Shown in pieces: positions 1 through 6,763 of a DNA stretch of 13,101 nucleotides. The notes beneath the pieces were generated by a model, which searched no databases, had not been told where the DNA came from, and was given only the letters and a program-made list of their open reading frames with translations. The position numbers and the translations under genes were made by a program. Numbering within the stretch: the first letter of the stretch is position 1; each line of letters begins with the position of its first letter. The stretch is from an uncultured Chloroflexota bacterium (GTDB lineage Bacteria > Chloroflexota > Anaerolineae > Aggregatilineales > Phototrophicaceae), in NCBI GenBank assembly GCA_937942935.1, contig CALDGT010001175.1, positions 1-13,101 of the forward strand. Reading direction: 5' to 3'.

Positions 1-29
1 CATATATCCGCCCTATTTCGGCAAAATGA

Positions 30-1727
30 TTAATCTCCAACTGCCGATTTAATCGCCTCATCACCAACAATCTGGTGCAAAATATCAAACCCAATCCGCA
101 AAACAAAATCACCAAAAGATTCACCTTCGTTTCGGCAATCGCCATAATAGCGCAAAATTGGCGATAATGTTGGCACAAGGTCACGGATATGCACTAAATC
201 TAAAAATTTCTGTGCGAGGCGCGTCCCATTTGGGTTTCCGCCTAAAAACACCGTATATTTATCGAGTGAGCGCCCAACAAACGCGATTTCTGCCACATAA
301 GGACGCGCACACCCATTCGGGCATCCTGTCATCCGCGCCATGATATTGGCATCTGCCAAATCCAAACGGTCTAGTGCATCTTCAAATTCACTAATCACCT
401 GCGGAAAGACACGCTCGGCTTCGGTGATAGCGAGTCCACAGGTCGGCAATGCCACGCACGCCAGCGCATTTCGGCGCATTTTAGAAATTTTTTCGACTGT
501 GCGAATCCCATATTCATTGAACATGGCTTCGATAGCAAAACGGTCTTGTGGGAGAATATTGGTGAGCAACAAATTTTGTTGACAAGTGAGGCGCACCGAC
601 AAATTGAATTTTTCGATGATTGCCCGCAATCCAGAACGCACCTGTTCGTTGGGACGGTCAGCAATCCGCCCATTTTCGACATAAATCCCAACATAAGACA
701 ACCCATCCGATTGGTCATGCCAGCCCAAATGGTCATAAACCACAAATTGAGGGACGGGGCGTGGGGCTTCAAATGTGAAAGATACTCGTTTGGCGAGTTC
801 CTCACGAAACCATTCAATCCCTTTATCATGCAAAATATATTTAAGGCGGGCGTGCTTGCGATTTTCACGACTGCCATAATCACGATGAATGGTCACAACC
901 GCCGTCACTGCTTCAATAACATGCTCAGGCAGAATAAACGCAATATCATCGGCAAGGCGTGGGAAGGTTTCATCATTATTGTGGGTCATCCCCATGCCCC
1001 CCCCTGCCAATAAATTGAACCCTAGCAAGCAATTATCATCATCAAAAATAGCAACAAGCCCAACATCATTGGTATACACATCGACACAGTTATCACCTGC
1101 ATAAGCAATAGCAATTTTGAATTTGCGTGGCAAATAAGTGTTCCCATACACGGGTTCTTCTTCGATGATTTCGCTGTCATCAATCAATTCGGTATCATCC
1201 AAAAAGATTTGATGATAAGCGCGGGTTTTGGGATATAACGATTCATTGAGTTTGAAGGCAAATTCTTGAACGGCTCGTTGTTGTGGATTGTTGGCAGGTG
1301 CAGGACACACCAACACATTCCGCACAATATCGCCACATGCTCCCAATGAAGTGATGAGCGCGTGGTTCATCGCCTGAATCGTCTCGCGCAATTCTGATTT
1401 AAGGACACCATGCAACTGGAATGTTTGGCGAGTTGTGATGCGGAGCGTGCCATTGGCATAATGACCAGCAATATCATCCATCGCCAGATATTGGTCGGCG
1501 GTGAGCTGACCACCGGGGAGTTTTGCGCGAATCATCACTTGATGATGGTCATTTTCGCGGTCTAATTTGCGTTTATCGCGATCTTCTTGCTCATAAATCC
1601 CATGAAATTTGAGCAATTTTTCGGCTTCGGGGGTAAAAAACAAGGCACTATTTTGCAATTCTTGTGCAATTGTGCCACGCAGATTTCGGCTTTCCCGTTT
1701 AATATCTTCAACACTCAGTTTTGCCAT
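30..1727 (-). CDS. cysI: Sulfite reductase hemoprotein (beta subunit / ferredoxin-type SiR)
   Basis: This 565-residue protein is the siroheme/[4Fe-4S] hemoprotein that reduces sulfite to sulfide in the cytoplasm during cysteine biosynthesis. The cluster/siroheme cysteines are present in the family's spacing: C424 and C430 in ACVALPTCG, and C469 and C473 in TGCPNGC. Basic residues expected around bound sulfite and siroheme are visible at R100 (TTRQTFQ), R136 (IVRNV) and K202/K204 (RKFK). Length and the YLPRKFK block fit CysI. Related assimilatory nitrite reductases share the fold, but the siroheme-synthesis neighbours and Cys-rich leader favour sulfite. The ATG at 1727 has a strong Shine-Dalgarno (GGAGG, minus strand of 1734-1738, 6-nt spacing). 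No flavoprotein CysJ gene is visible; it may lie beyond base 1, or a ferredoxin may be the donor. Expression is probably set by the attenuator at 1753-1955. Confidence 0.95.
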   Translation of the reverse strand: MAKLSVEDIKRESRNLRGTIAQELQNSALFFTPEAEKLLKFHGIYEQEDRDKRKLDRENDHHQVMIRAKLPGGQLTADQYLAMDDIAGHYANGTLRITTRQTFQLHGVLKSELRETIQAMNHALITSLGACGDIVRNVLVCPAPANNPQQRAVQEFAFKLNESLYPKTRAYHQIFLDDTELIDDSEIIEEEPVYGNTYLPRKFKIAIAYAGDNCVDVYTNDVGLVAIFDDDNCLLGFNLLAGGGMGMTHNNDETFPRLADDIAFILPEHVIEAVTAVVTIHRDYGSRENRKHARLKYILHDKGIEWFREELAKRVSFTFEAPRPVPQFVVYDHLGWHDQSDGLSYVGIYVENGRIADRPNEQVRSGLRAIIEKFNLSVRLTCQQNLLLTNILPQDRFAIEAMFNEYGIRTVEKISKMRRNALACVALPTCGLAITEAERVFPQVISEFEDALDRLDLADANIMARMTGCPNGCARPYVAEIAFVGRSLDKYTVFLGGNPNGTRLAQKFLDLVHIRDLVPTLSPILRYYGDCRNEGESFGDFVLRIGFDILHQIVGDEAIKSAVGD

Positions 1728-1733
1728 CCATCC

Positions 1734-1738
1734 CCTCC
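1734..1738 (-). promoter_or_regulatory. Shine-Dalgarno of cysI
   Basis: GGAGG on the minus strand, six bases before the ATG at 1727. It fixes this start and rejects the out-of-frame ATG four bases upstream. It lies just downstream of the leader terminator, so it is reached only by transcripts that read through. Confidence 0.8.
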
Positions 1739-1752
1739 AGATAATCGGCTAT

Positions 1753-1786
1753 AAAAAACACACCCTAACAAGGTGTTAGGGTGTGT
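1753..1786 (-). terminator. Intrinsic terminator in the cysI leader (attenuator)
   Basis: On the minus strand, a perfect 13-bp inverted repeat (ACACACCCTAACA at 1786-1774 and its complement at 1770-1758) encloses a 3-base loop. A run of T follows directly (1758-1753, then AT), which is the form of a Rho-independent terminator. It sits between the promoter and the cysI start, ending 26 bases before the ATG, so it can only stop cysI transcription before it begins. There is no T-run on the plus-strand side, so it does not appear bidirectional. Confidence 0.82.
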
Positions 1787-1820
1787 ACTGTATCAGATGA
1801 GTGAATATATCGGCACAAAA

Positions 1821-1838
1821 CCTAACAATGGGTGTGTA
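1821..1838 (-). promoter_or_regulatory. Candidate antiterminator element
   Basis: On the minus strand this segment contains ACACACCC (1837-1830) and TGTTAGG (1827-1821). The first can form 8 bp with the 3' arm of the downstream terminator (GGGTGTGT, 1765-1758). The second can form 7 bp with its 5' arm (CCTAACA, 1780-1774). Either pairing would disrupt the terminator. It looks like a shortened copy of the terminator and overlaps the last codons and the stop of the Cys-rich leader ORF. A ribosome reaching that stop would therefore cover it. Confidence 0.6.
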
Positions 1839-1884
1839 TTTGCTGGCACTTCCGCATAAAACAACACATTGTTACTGATGTCAT
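1822..1884 (-). CDS. Cysteine-rich leader peptide of cysI
   Basis: A 20-codon ORF, starting ATG ACA TCA and ending TGT TAG, encodes MTSVTMCCFM followed by RKCQQIHTHC. Four of its 20 residues are Cys (codons at 1866-1864, 1863-1861, 1848-1846 and 1827-1825), far above the usual level of about 1%. It lies in the leader of a cysteine-biosynthesis gene, downstream of a good promoter and upstream of a terminator, as expected for a peptide whose translation senses charged tRNA-Cys. A purine-rich AAAGA, five bases before the ATG, is the only ribosome-site candidate. An in-frame ATG at 1905-1903 would give 27 residues. I chose the shorter form for that spacing, but the start is uncertain. Confidence 0.6.
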   Translation of the reverse strand: MTSVTMCCFMRKCQQIHTHC

Positions 1885-1926
1885 GTGAGTCTTTCTTTTT
1901 AACATAATTTCCGATATACTCTATTT

Positions 1927-1955
1927 AGCATAGTGGATAAGTCATATTTTGTCAA
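1927..1955 (-). promoter_or_regulatory. Sigma70-type promoter for the cysI leader
   Basis: On the minus strand, TTGACA (1955-1950, perfect -35) is separated by exactly 17 bases from TATGCT (1932-1927, 4 of 6 matches to the -10 consensus). Transcription would start near 1920, giving a leader of about 190 bases that includes the Cys-rich ORF and terminator. The -35 box overlaps the first codons of the divergent chelatase gene, so factors acting at one gene could affect the other. Confidence 0.7.
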
Positions 1956-3310
1956 TGGCACATCAGATGAAAAAACAACTCAAAACAGCCCTTGTTCTGC
2001 TCGGACATGGCTCACATATTAGCGCAAATACGGCGGGTGTCGTTTGGGATGCGGTGGATAATCTGCGTCAACTCGGCGTCGCAGATGAAATCACCGCCGC
2101 CTTTTGGAAAGAACAACCCTCTTTTCATGGGGTCTTATCATCTATTAGCGCCACCGACATCACCCTCATCCCACTTTTTACCGCGCAAGGGTACTTTACC
2201 CAAACGGTCATCCCCACAGAGATGGGTTTATCAGGGAAAATCACGCCCCGCGATGGGCGCACTATCCGATATGCACAACCGCCTGTTTTTCATCCAAAAA
2301 TCCAACAAATCGTACAGGCACGGGTAGATAATGCCATTCAGCAGTATCGGTTAAATCCATCAGAAATTGGCATCGCCATCATCGGGCATAGCACGCGCAA
2401 AAATCCCAAAAGCCGAGAAGCTACCGAATATCAGGCACAAATCTTGCGCGAAAAAGGGGTTTTTGGGGCAGTTATCACCGCATTTTTAGATGATGACCCC
2501 GAAATTAGCACGATTTATGACCGCATATCGCAACCGACAATTATCGCCATCCCGCTTTTTTTAGCGATGGGGTCGCATACAACCATTGATGTGCCAGAGG
2601 CATTATCTCTGCCACCCAACCAAAATAATGGGATTGTGAATAGCAAACAGGTGATATACACGCCGTCTATCGGTGATGGTCAAGACTTTACCGACCTTAT
2701 TTTAGACCTTGCACACGATGTAGATGCCCCACTCTATGAACCTCACCCACAAAAAAACGGTTGGGATGGGTTTCCGCAAGGCGGTTGGGATGCCTTCAAA
2801 ATACGCTTACATGAGCATGACACTCTTAACATCGGAGGGCTTATTATCAGGCATAATAGAGTAGAAGCCCGGTCTCAGGATGAAAAACCACTTAGGCAAA
2901 TTTTTACCCCTGCGGAATTGCGCCAAATGGTGCGCGGAACACCATTTCGCCCACTGCCCACCAGTTATGATTTGCCAAGTGGTTGGTATATCTCTACACA
3001 ATCATTAGATGAGGTCTGCGCGGTTATCGAGACAGTTTACCCTGCCCTTATCCCACATATCGCGCCAGATGCGAGCTATTCTTTCACACCATTAGCACAA
3101 ACACTCGCTCGCCAAACAGGGATTTATCGGGATATAACCCAGTTAGACGAAAAAACCATCGCAGACATCACACAAGGGGTCTGTTCGGGGTGTATCAAAC
3201 ATCCCACATGGCATAACGATATATCATCACCAATTGCTTGCGATGAAGCCTGTAATTGGTGGCTTTCTGACGCACTCAAAAGGATAAAAAATGACACAAA
3301 CAATGGGTAA
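1955..3310 (+). CDS. Sirohydrochlorin chelatase with C-terminal DR2241-like four-cysteine domain
   Basis: Expected to insert Fe2+ (or Co2+) into sirohydrochlorin, the last step of siroheme synthesis. From this start (451 aa) there are two CbiX-like halves: the first opens with LLGHGSH (H18), the second has AIIGHSTRKN (H145) and PLFLAMGSHTTIDVP (H208). These histidines are the likely metal and catalytic ligands. Residues about 250-451 resemble the extra domains of Deinococcus DR2241, with four cysteines near the end (CSGC, C410/C413; CDEAC, C429/C433) suited to an Fe-S cluster. A single plain CbiXS is about half this length, so this is a fused long form. The start is uncertain: TTG 1949, ATG 1955 and ATG 1967 are in frame and none has a clear Shine-Dalgarno. 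The 3' end overlaps cobA by 20 bases, implying co-translation. The target metal is inferred from the neighbouring sulfite reductase. Confidence 0.85.
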   Translation: MAHQMKKQLKTALVLLGHGSHISANTAGVVWDAVDNLRQLGVADEITAAFWKEQPSFHGVLSSISATDITLIPLFTAQGYFTQTVIPTEMGLSGKITPRDGRTIRYAQPPVFHPKIQQIVQARVDNAIQQYRLNPSEIGIAIIGHSTRKNPKSREATEYQAQILREKGVFGAVITAFLDDDPEISTIYDRISQPTIIAIPLFLAMGSHTTIDVPEALSLPPNQNNGIVNSKQVIYTPSIGDGQDFTDLILDLAHDVDAPLYEPHPQKNGWDGFPQGGWDAFKIRLHEHDTLNIGGLIIRHNRVEARSQDEKPLRQIFTPAELRQMVRGTPFRPLPTSYDLPSGWYISTQSLDEVCAVIETVYPALIPHIAPDASYSFTPLAQTLARQTGIYRDITQLDEKTIADITQGVCSGCIKHPTWHNDISSPIACDEACNWWLSDALKRIKNDTNNG

Positions 3311-4052
3311 GGTATATTTAGTCGGCGCGGGTCCGGGCGACCCCGATTTAATCACCGTCAAAGGCTTGCGAATACTCCAAAAAGCCGATGTGGTGGTTTA
3401 TGACCGACTCGCGCCCAAAAGTCTGCTCAACGAAACACCAAACGGCGCAGAATTAATAGATGCCAGCAAAGATGGTCATCAACACACCCTCAAACAACCA
3501 CAAATTAATGAGTTGTTGGTGCAAAAAGCCAAAGAAGGCAAACAAGTTGTGCGACTCAAAGGCGGAGACCCATTTGTCTTTGGGCGTGGTGCAGAAGAAG
3601 CCCTGTTTTGTTATGCAAATAATGTGCCATTCGAGATTGTCCCCGGAATTACTAGCGCCATCGCTGTGCCTGCTTATGCGGGTGTATCAGTCACACACCG
3701 CGATTATGCCAGCGCATTTACAGTATTCACTGGTCATGAAAATCCATCCAAACCTGCCAGCGCCCTCAATTTTGAGGCGATTGCCCAAGCCGCCAAAGCA
3801 GGAACATTGGTCATGCTCATGGGCGCGACATACCTCACCGAACTCATCCAACAATTGGTAACGGCAGGGATAGACCCGCAAACCCCCGCCATGTGCATCG
3901 AATGGGGGACAACCGCACAACAACGTGTTGTATGTGCGCCACTCATCCATTTGCCAGAACAGGCTAAAACCGAAAATATCGGCTCGCCAGCCATTACCGT
4001 TATTGGCGAGGTGGTCAATCTGCGTGAACAAGGATTACGCTGGTTTGATTAA
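3291..4052 (+). CDS. cobA: Uroporphyrinogen-III C-methyltransferase (SUMT)
   Basis: This enzyme transfers two methyl groups from SAM to uroporphyrinogen III (C2 and C7), giving precorrin-2, the precursor of siroheme. Its 253 residues match the stand-alone SUMT length. Motifs run in family order: VGAGPGDPDLITVKG (11-25), the GGDPFVFGRG SAM loop (91-100), VPGITSA (118-124) and GVSVTHRDYASAFTVFTGHE (131-150). There is no CysG-type dehydrogenase/chelatase domain. The ATG at 3291 has AGGA at 3281-3284 with suitable spacing, and lies 20 bases inside the chelatase gene, so the two are probably translationally coupled. An ATG at 3303 is possible but has no better ribosome site. Its TAA shares bases with the stop of the convergent membrane-protein gene. 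Confidence 0.94.
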   Translation: MTQTMGKVYLVGAGPGDPDLITVKGLRILQKADVVVYDRLAPKSLLNETPNGAELIDASKDGHQHTLKQPQINELLVQKAKEGKQVVRLKGGDPFVFGRGAEEALFCYANNVPFEIVPGITSAIAVPAYAGVSVTHRDYASAFTVFTGHENPSKPASALNFEAIAQAAKAGTLVMLMGATYLTELIQQLVTAGIDPQTPAMCIEWGTTAQQRVVCAPLIHLPEQAKTENIGSPAITVIGEVVNLREQGLRWFD

Positions 4053-5863
4053 TCAGATTCACACCGTTCCCGATTCACTTTATTAATCTGAATCGGGTTA
4101 ATTAGTCCATCAATAAGGGCGATTTGCTCAAGATTGCCCTCTTGCCAATTTTCGCTCCGTTGCATCAGCAAAAAATAAATCATCACGGGCCAATCTACCA
4201 CATAATCCAGATTTTGCTGGCAAACATAATCCCACATACGCCCATCGGTCATGGCATGATGTGCATCGGCGTTCACTTTTCCATCCAAATTAATCACCGT
4301 GGCATCGGTATAATACACAATCACCCCCGATTGAAACGCACCGATTCGGGCATCATCTGGCACATTTTCATTTAACCATTGGGTCGCTTCATAAAATCCA
4401 GAACGGGGTGCATTATCATTTGATATAGATATTTCGCTTATCCACCCTTGTTCACCATCAAAAAATCCATCGAAATACGTGAAAAAAATGAGCGAGTTTA
4501 TTCCTAATACAATCAGCAAGACCAAAGAAATTGTCCATTTTGTAAGTTTTATGCGTAGTAATCCTGCATAAACTACGCATAAAACCAAAATGCTCACCAC
4601 TTCCGCAATCGGTAGCGTATAACGCTCATAAAACCACCATGAAATCACGACAAATGAATAGAGGGTGATAGCGGTTATCATCCATAAGCCAGCCATCACC
4701 CATAACCCAATGACCATGCGTGATTGACTGAATAATCCCACCCCTCCAACAAAAAGGAATCCGATAATGACAAAAAATGTGCCGTGTGTTATCTCTAAAT
4801 TGACTACGCGAATATTTATATCATTCAGGAATATTCTATCTTGATTAGGAATCCCTATCGAAAAGGTATACATCTGACTCGTTAATTCGCCTATGAATTG
4901 TGACATTTTTTGCCCATAATAATTAGCAAAGGCAGGGTCGCCATTGAGCGCCGATGAAAGCGATAATGGCGGAGGCAATTCATTTGATTGCCCAGTATAG
5001 AGGGTATGCGCCCGCACCGCCGAGCCACTTTCTGGCAAAATAAATTTGCCTTGTGTGAGGGTGAATAATGCCCATGGGCTGATGACCAATGCGCTCATGA
5101 ATCCTGCCACGATGATGGTACGAATCCGTTCTCCCTGTATGGGTGGAAATAAAAAAATAGCCACCACCAGCCATAAAATGAGCATACTCGCATCCACCCG
5201 CGCCAAAAATGCCAAGCCCATACTCGCGCCCAGTAATAACACCCCTCTGCGGGCTGGAATCCGATAAACGGTCACAAATGCGGTCAGCATAGCGAGTGTG
5301 GCAAAGGTCGAGAGGGTTGTCTCCATACCATTCACACTATAAGCAACATGATGAGGATGCCAATACCACAACGCGGCATTAAAAAGCGCCATGATATGGA
5401 TAATATTGGTTAGTCCCGTCCCTAAATCCCATCTATGTTGTATAAATAGGGGATTTTTCGCCCCCTCTCCAGTTTGGAGAGGGGGTCGGGGGGTGAGGTC
5501 AAAAACACTTAATATTCCCCATGTCAAAAAATATATCATCACGCACGCCAACGCGCTGACCACCACCCCCATCCACTGAAACAGATGCACCATCGTTGAG
5601 GGGTCTTTGGTCAATAATGCGGGAATAATGCTCATCCCACCCCATAATGGCTGAAAACCGGTTGTGAGGTGTTGGTCATCTACCATCCCCCCTTTGCCAT
5701 CCGCCAAATTGCGCCCTAATGTGAAATAATAAAAGGAGTCATCTAAGAGGGGTTTTTCGATGACATTGGTTGGGTCGGTGTTTTGGATGGCAGAGGCACG
5801 AAAATACACCCCAATAAAAATGATAAACATGAGGGGTAAATAGCGCAAAATACGTGAGGTCAT
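4049..5863 (-). CDS. GT-C-type polytopic membrane glycosyltransferase-like protein
   Basis: This 604-residue integral membrane protein has a signal-anchor-like first helix (about 8-25) and roughly 9-11 hydrophobic segments up to about residue 465. A soluble C-terminal part of about 140 residues follows. The first extracytoplasmic loop carries LLDDSFYYFTLGRNLADG (D41/D42) and TTGFQPLW (67-74), which resembles the acidic motif loop of GT-C enzymes (ArnT/PMT type) that use lipid-linked sugars. VNGMETTL (177-184) and the C-terminal GAFQSGVIVYY...VINLDGKVNADAH block also recur in this family, as far as I recall. Substrate and acceptor cannot be read from the sequence. Residues about 123-138 come from an inserted palindromic repeat (see the repeat entry). 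The start overlaps the upstream hydrolase stop as ATGA (5860-5863), so it is probably the last gene of the minus-strand unit. Confidence 0.72.
   Translation of the reverse strand: MTSRILRYLPLMFIIFIGVYFRASAIQNTDPTNVIEKPLLDDSFYYFTLGRNLADGKGGMVDDQHLTTGFQPLWGGMSIIPALLTKDPSTMVHLFQWMGVVVSALACVMIYFLTWGILSVFDLTPRPPLQTGEGAKNPLFIQHRWDLGTGLTNIIHIMALFNAALWYWHPHHVAYSVNGMETTLSTFATLAMLTAFVTVYRIPARRGVLLLGASMGLAFLARVDASMLILWLVVAIFLFPPIQGERIRTIIVAGFMSALVISPWALFTLTQGKFILPESGSAVRAHTLYTGQSNELPPPLSLSSALNGDPAFANYYGQKMSQFIGELTSQMYTFSIGIPNQDRIFLNDINIRVVNLEITHGTFFVIIGFLFVGGVGLFSQSRMVIGLWVMAGLWMITAITLYSFVVISWWFYERYTLPIAEVVSILVLCVVYAGLLRIKLTKWTISLVLLIVLGINSLIFFTYFDGFFDGEQGWISEISISNDNAPRSGFYEATQWLNENVPDDARIGAFQSGVIVYYTDATVINLDGKVNADAHHAMTDGRMWDYVCQQNLDYVVDWPVMIYFLLMQRSENWQEGNLEQIALIDGLINPIQINKVNRERCESD
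5449..5498. repeat. Palindromic GC-rich repeat inside the membrane-protein gene
   Basis: The core is a perfect 11-bp inverted repeat: CCCCCTCTCCA at 5461-5471 and its complement at 5475-5485, with a 3-base loop. It is flanked by a G-rich tract (GGGGGGTGAGG, 5488-5498) and GGGGATTTTTCG (5449-5460). The C/G runs contrast with the AT-richer surroundings. Read on the minus strand in frame it encodes LTPRPPLQTGEGAKNP. I recognise this as the kind of dispersed palindrome (CTCACCCCC...CCCCCTCTCC...GGAGAGGGGG) found in many copies in Chloroflexota, cyanobacterial and other genomes. Its length leaves the reading frame open. Confidence 0.75.
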
Positions 5864-6753
5864 AATAAACTCGCTATGAATTGATGAATGGAGTCATTGG
5901 TAAATTGTGGGCGCTCAACATGAATATCGTGTCCTACACCCTCTATAATGGCTGTTTTGAGGTTATCAAAAACAAAATTCGCCCGTTGAATCATTTTTTG
6001 TGGCGAAAAGAATGGTTCTTGTTGACTAACCATCAGAAAAATAGGGGTTTGAATCGCTTTTAATTGGCGCAATGGCAAAATACCCGGTGGATGATGGCGA
6101 ATATAATGCTTGAGGAGTAAATAGGCTAAGTGGATATTATCTTCGCTTGGAATGGCATCTGGGGCAACATTTTTCTTCGCCAAACGATATGCCATCCAGC
6201 GTGAGGCGACAAACCGCGAGGCAAATGCCACACTATAAGCCACTGGCGGTTGGCGCATGATATTGAGTGGAAACCGAAACGGGACAATGCCACAGGGATT
6301 GATGAGGATTAATGCCCGCACATATTGGGGAGTATGATAAGCCATTTTAAGCGCAAAAAATCCCCCACCAGATGACGCAACTAATATAACAGAGGTTAAT
6401 TGAAGCGCCTCTAATATATCGGCTAACCAATCAGCATAGGCTGAATGGCGATAAGAAAGGCGCATGGGGTCACTTTTACCGGCATACCCAATCACATCGG
6501 GGGCAATTACAAAATAATCGTGCGCCAAGCCTTCAATTTGGGCTTGCCACCCCAATGCACTCACATTTGTGCCGTGTAATAACACAATTGGCGGGGCATT
6601 TTTATCCCCCGCCATAAGGATATGTGTACATCCATAACGAGTATTGACGGTGTGCGATTGAATCGGGATGGTAAAACAAGCTAATCGGCGTTCATACCAT
6701 CCCATCATCGCTTCCCACCCCGCCAAAGATGTATAGTAGCGATGGTGATTCAT
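5860..6753 (-). CDS. Alpha/beta-fold hydrolase, substrate unknown
   Basis: A 297-residue soluble protein with alpha/beta-hydrolase architecture. The oxyanion-hole segment is IVLLHGTN (56-63), the strand before the lid is APDVIGYAGKSDP (84-96), and the nucleophile elbow is VILVASSGGG (122-131) with S128 as the expected nucleophile. H275 (EGVGHDIHVERP) is the expected catalytic histidine. Two details are off-consensus: the elbow is A-S-S-G-G instead of G-x-S-x-G, and the usual acid position reads SQQEPFF, so E246 may stand in for Asp. The lid region (about 155-225) is basic and aromatic. There is no signal peptide. It starts 10 bases after the helicase stop and its stop overlaps the next gene's ATG (ATGA), so it is co-transcribed. 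Esterase, lipase, C-C hydrolase or haloperoxidase-like activity cannot be separated from sequence alone. Confidence 0.83.
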   Translation of the reverse strand: MNHHRYYTSLAGWEAMMGWYERRLACFTIPIQSHTVNTRYGCTHILMAGDKNAPPIVLLHGTNVSALGWQAQIEGLAHDYFVIAPDVIGYAGKSDPMRLSYRHSAYADWLADILEALQLTSVILVASSGGGFFALKMAYHTPQYVRALILINPCGIVPFRFPLNIMRQPPVAYSVAFASRFVASRWMAYRLAKKNVAPDAIPSEDNIHLAYLLLKHYIRHHPPGILPLRQLKAIQTPIFLMVSQQEPFFSPQKMIQRANFVFDNLKTAIIEGVGHDIHVERPQFTNDSIHQFIASLL

Positions 6754-6763
6754 ATCTTATTGC

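Noticed and set aside
395..1013. Overlapping open frames of up to 162 codons on both strands inside cysI
   Set aside because: They are out of frame with a gene that has all its catalytic motifs, have no credible ribosome sites, and encode no recognisable domain.
1753..1920. A SAM, cobalamin or T-box type riboswitch controlling cysI
   Set aside because: I see no conserved SAM-I core, B12 box or T-box sequence in the leader. The short Cys-rich ORF plus terminator explains the arrangement better.
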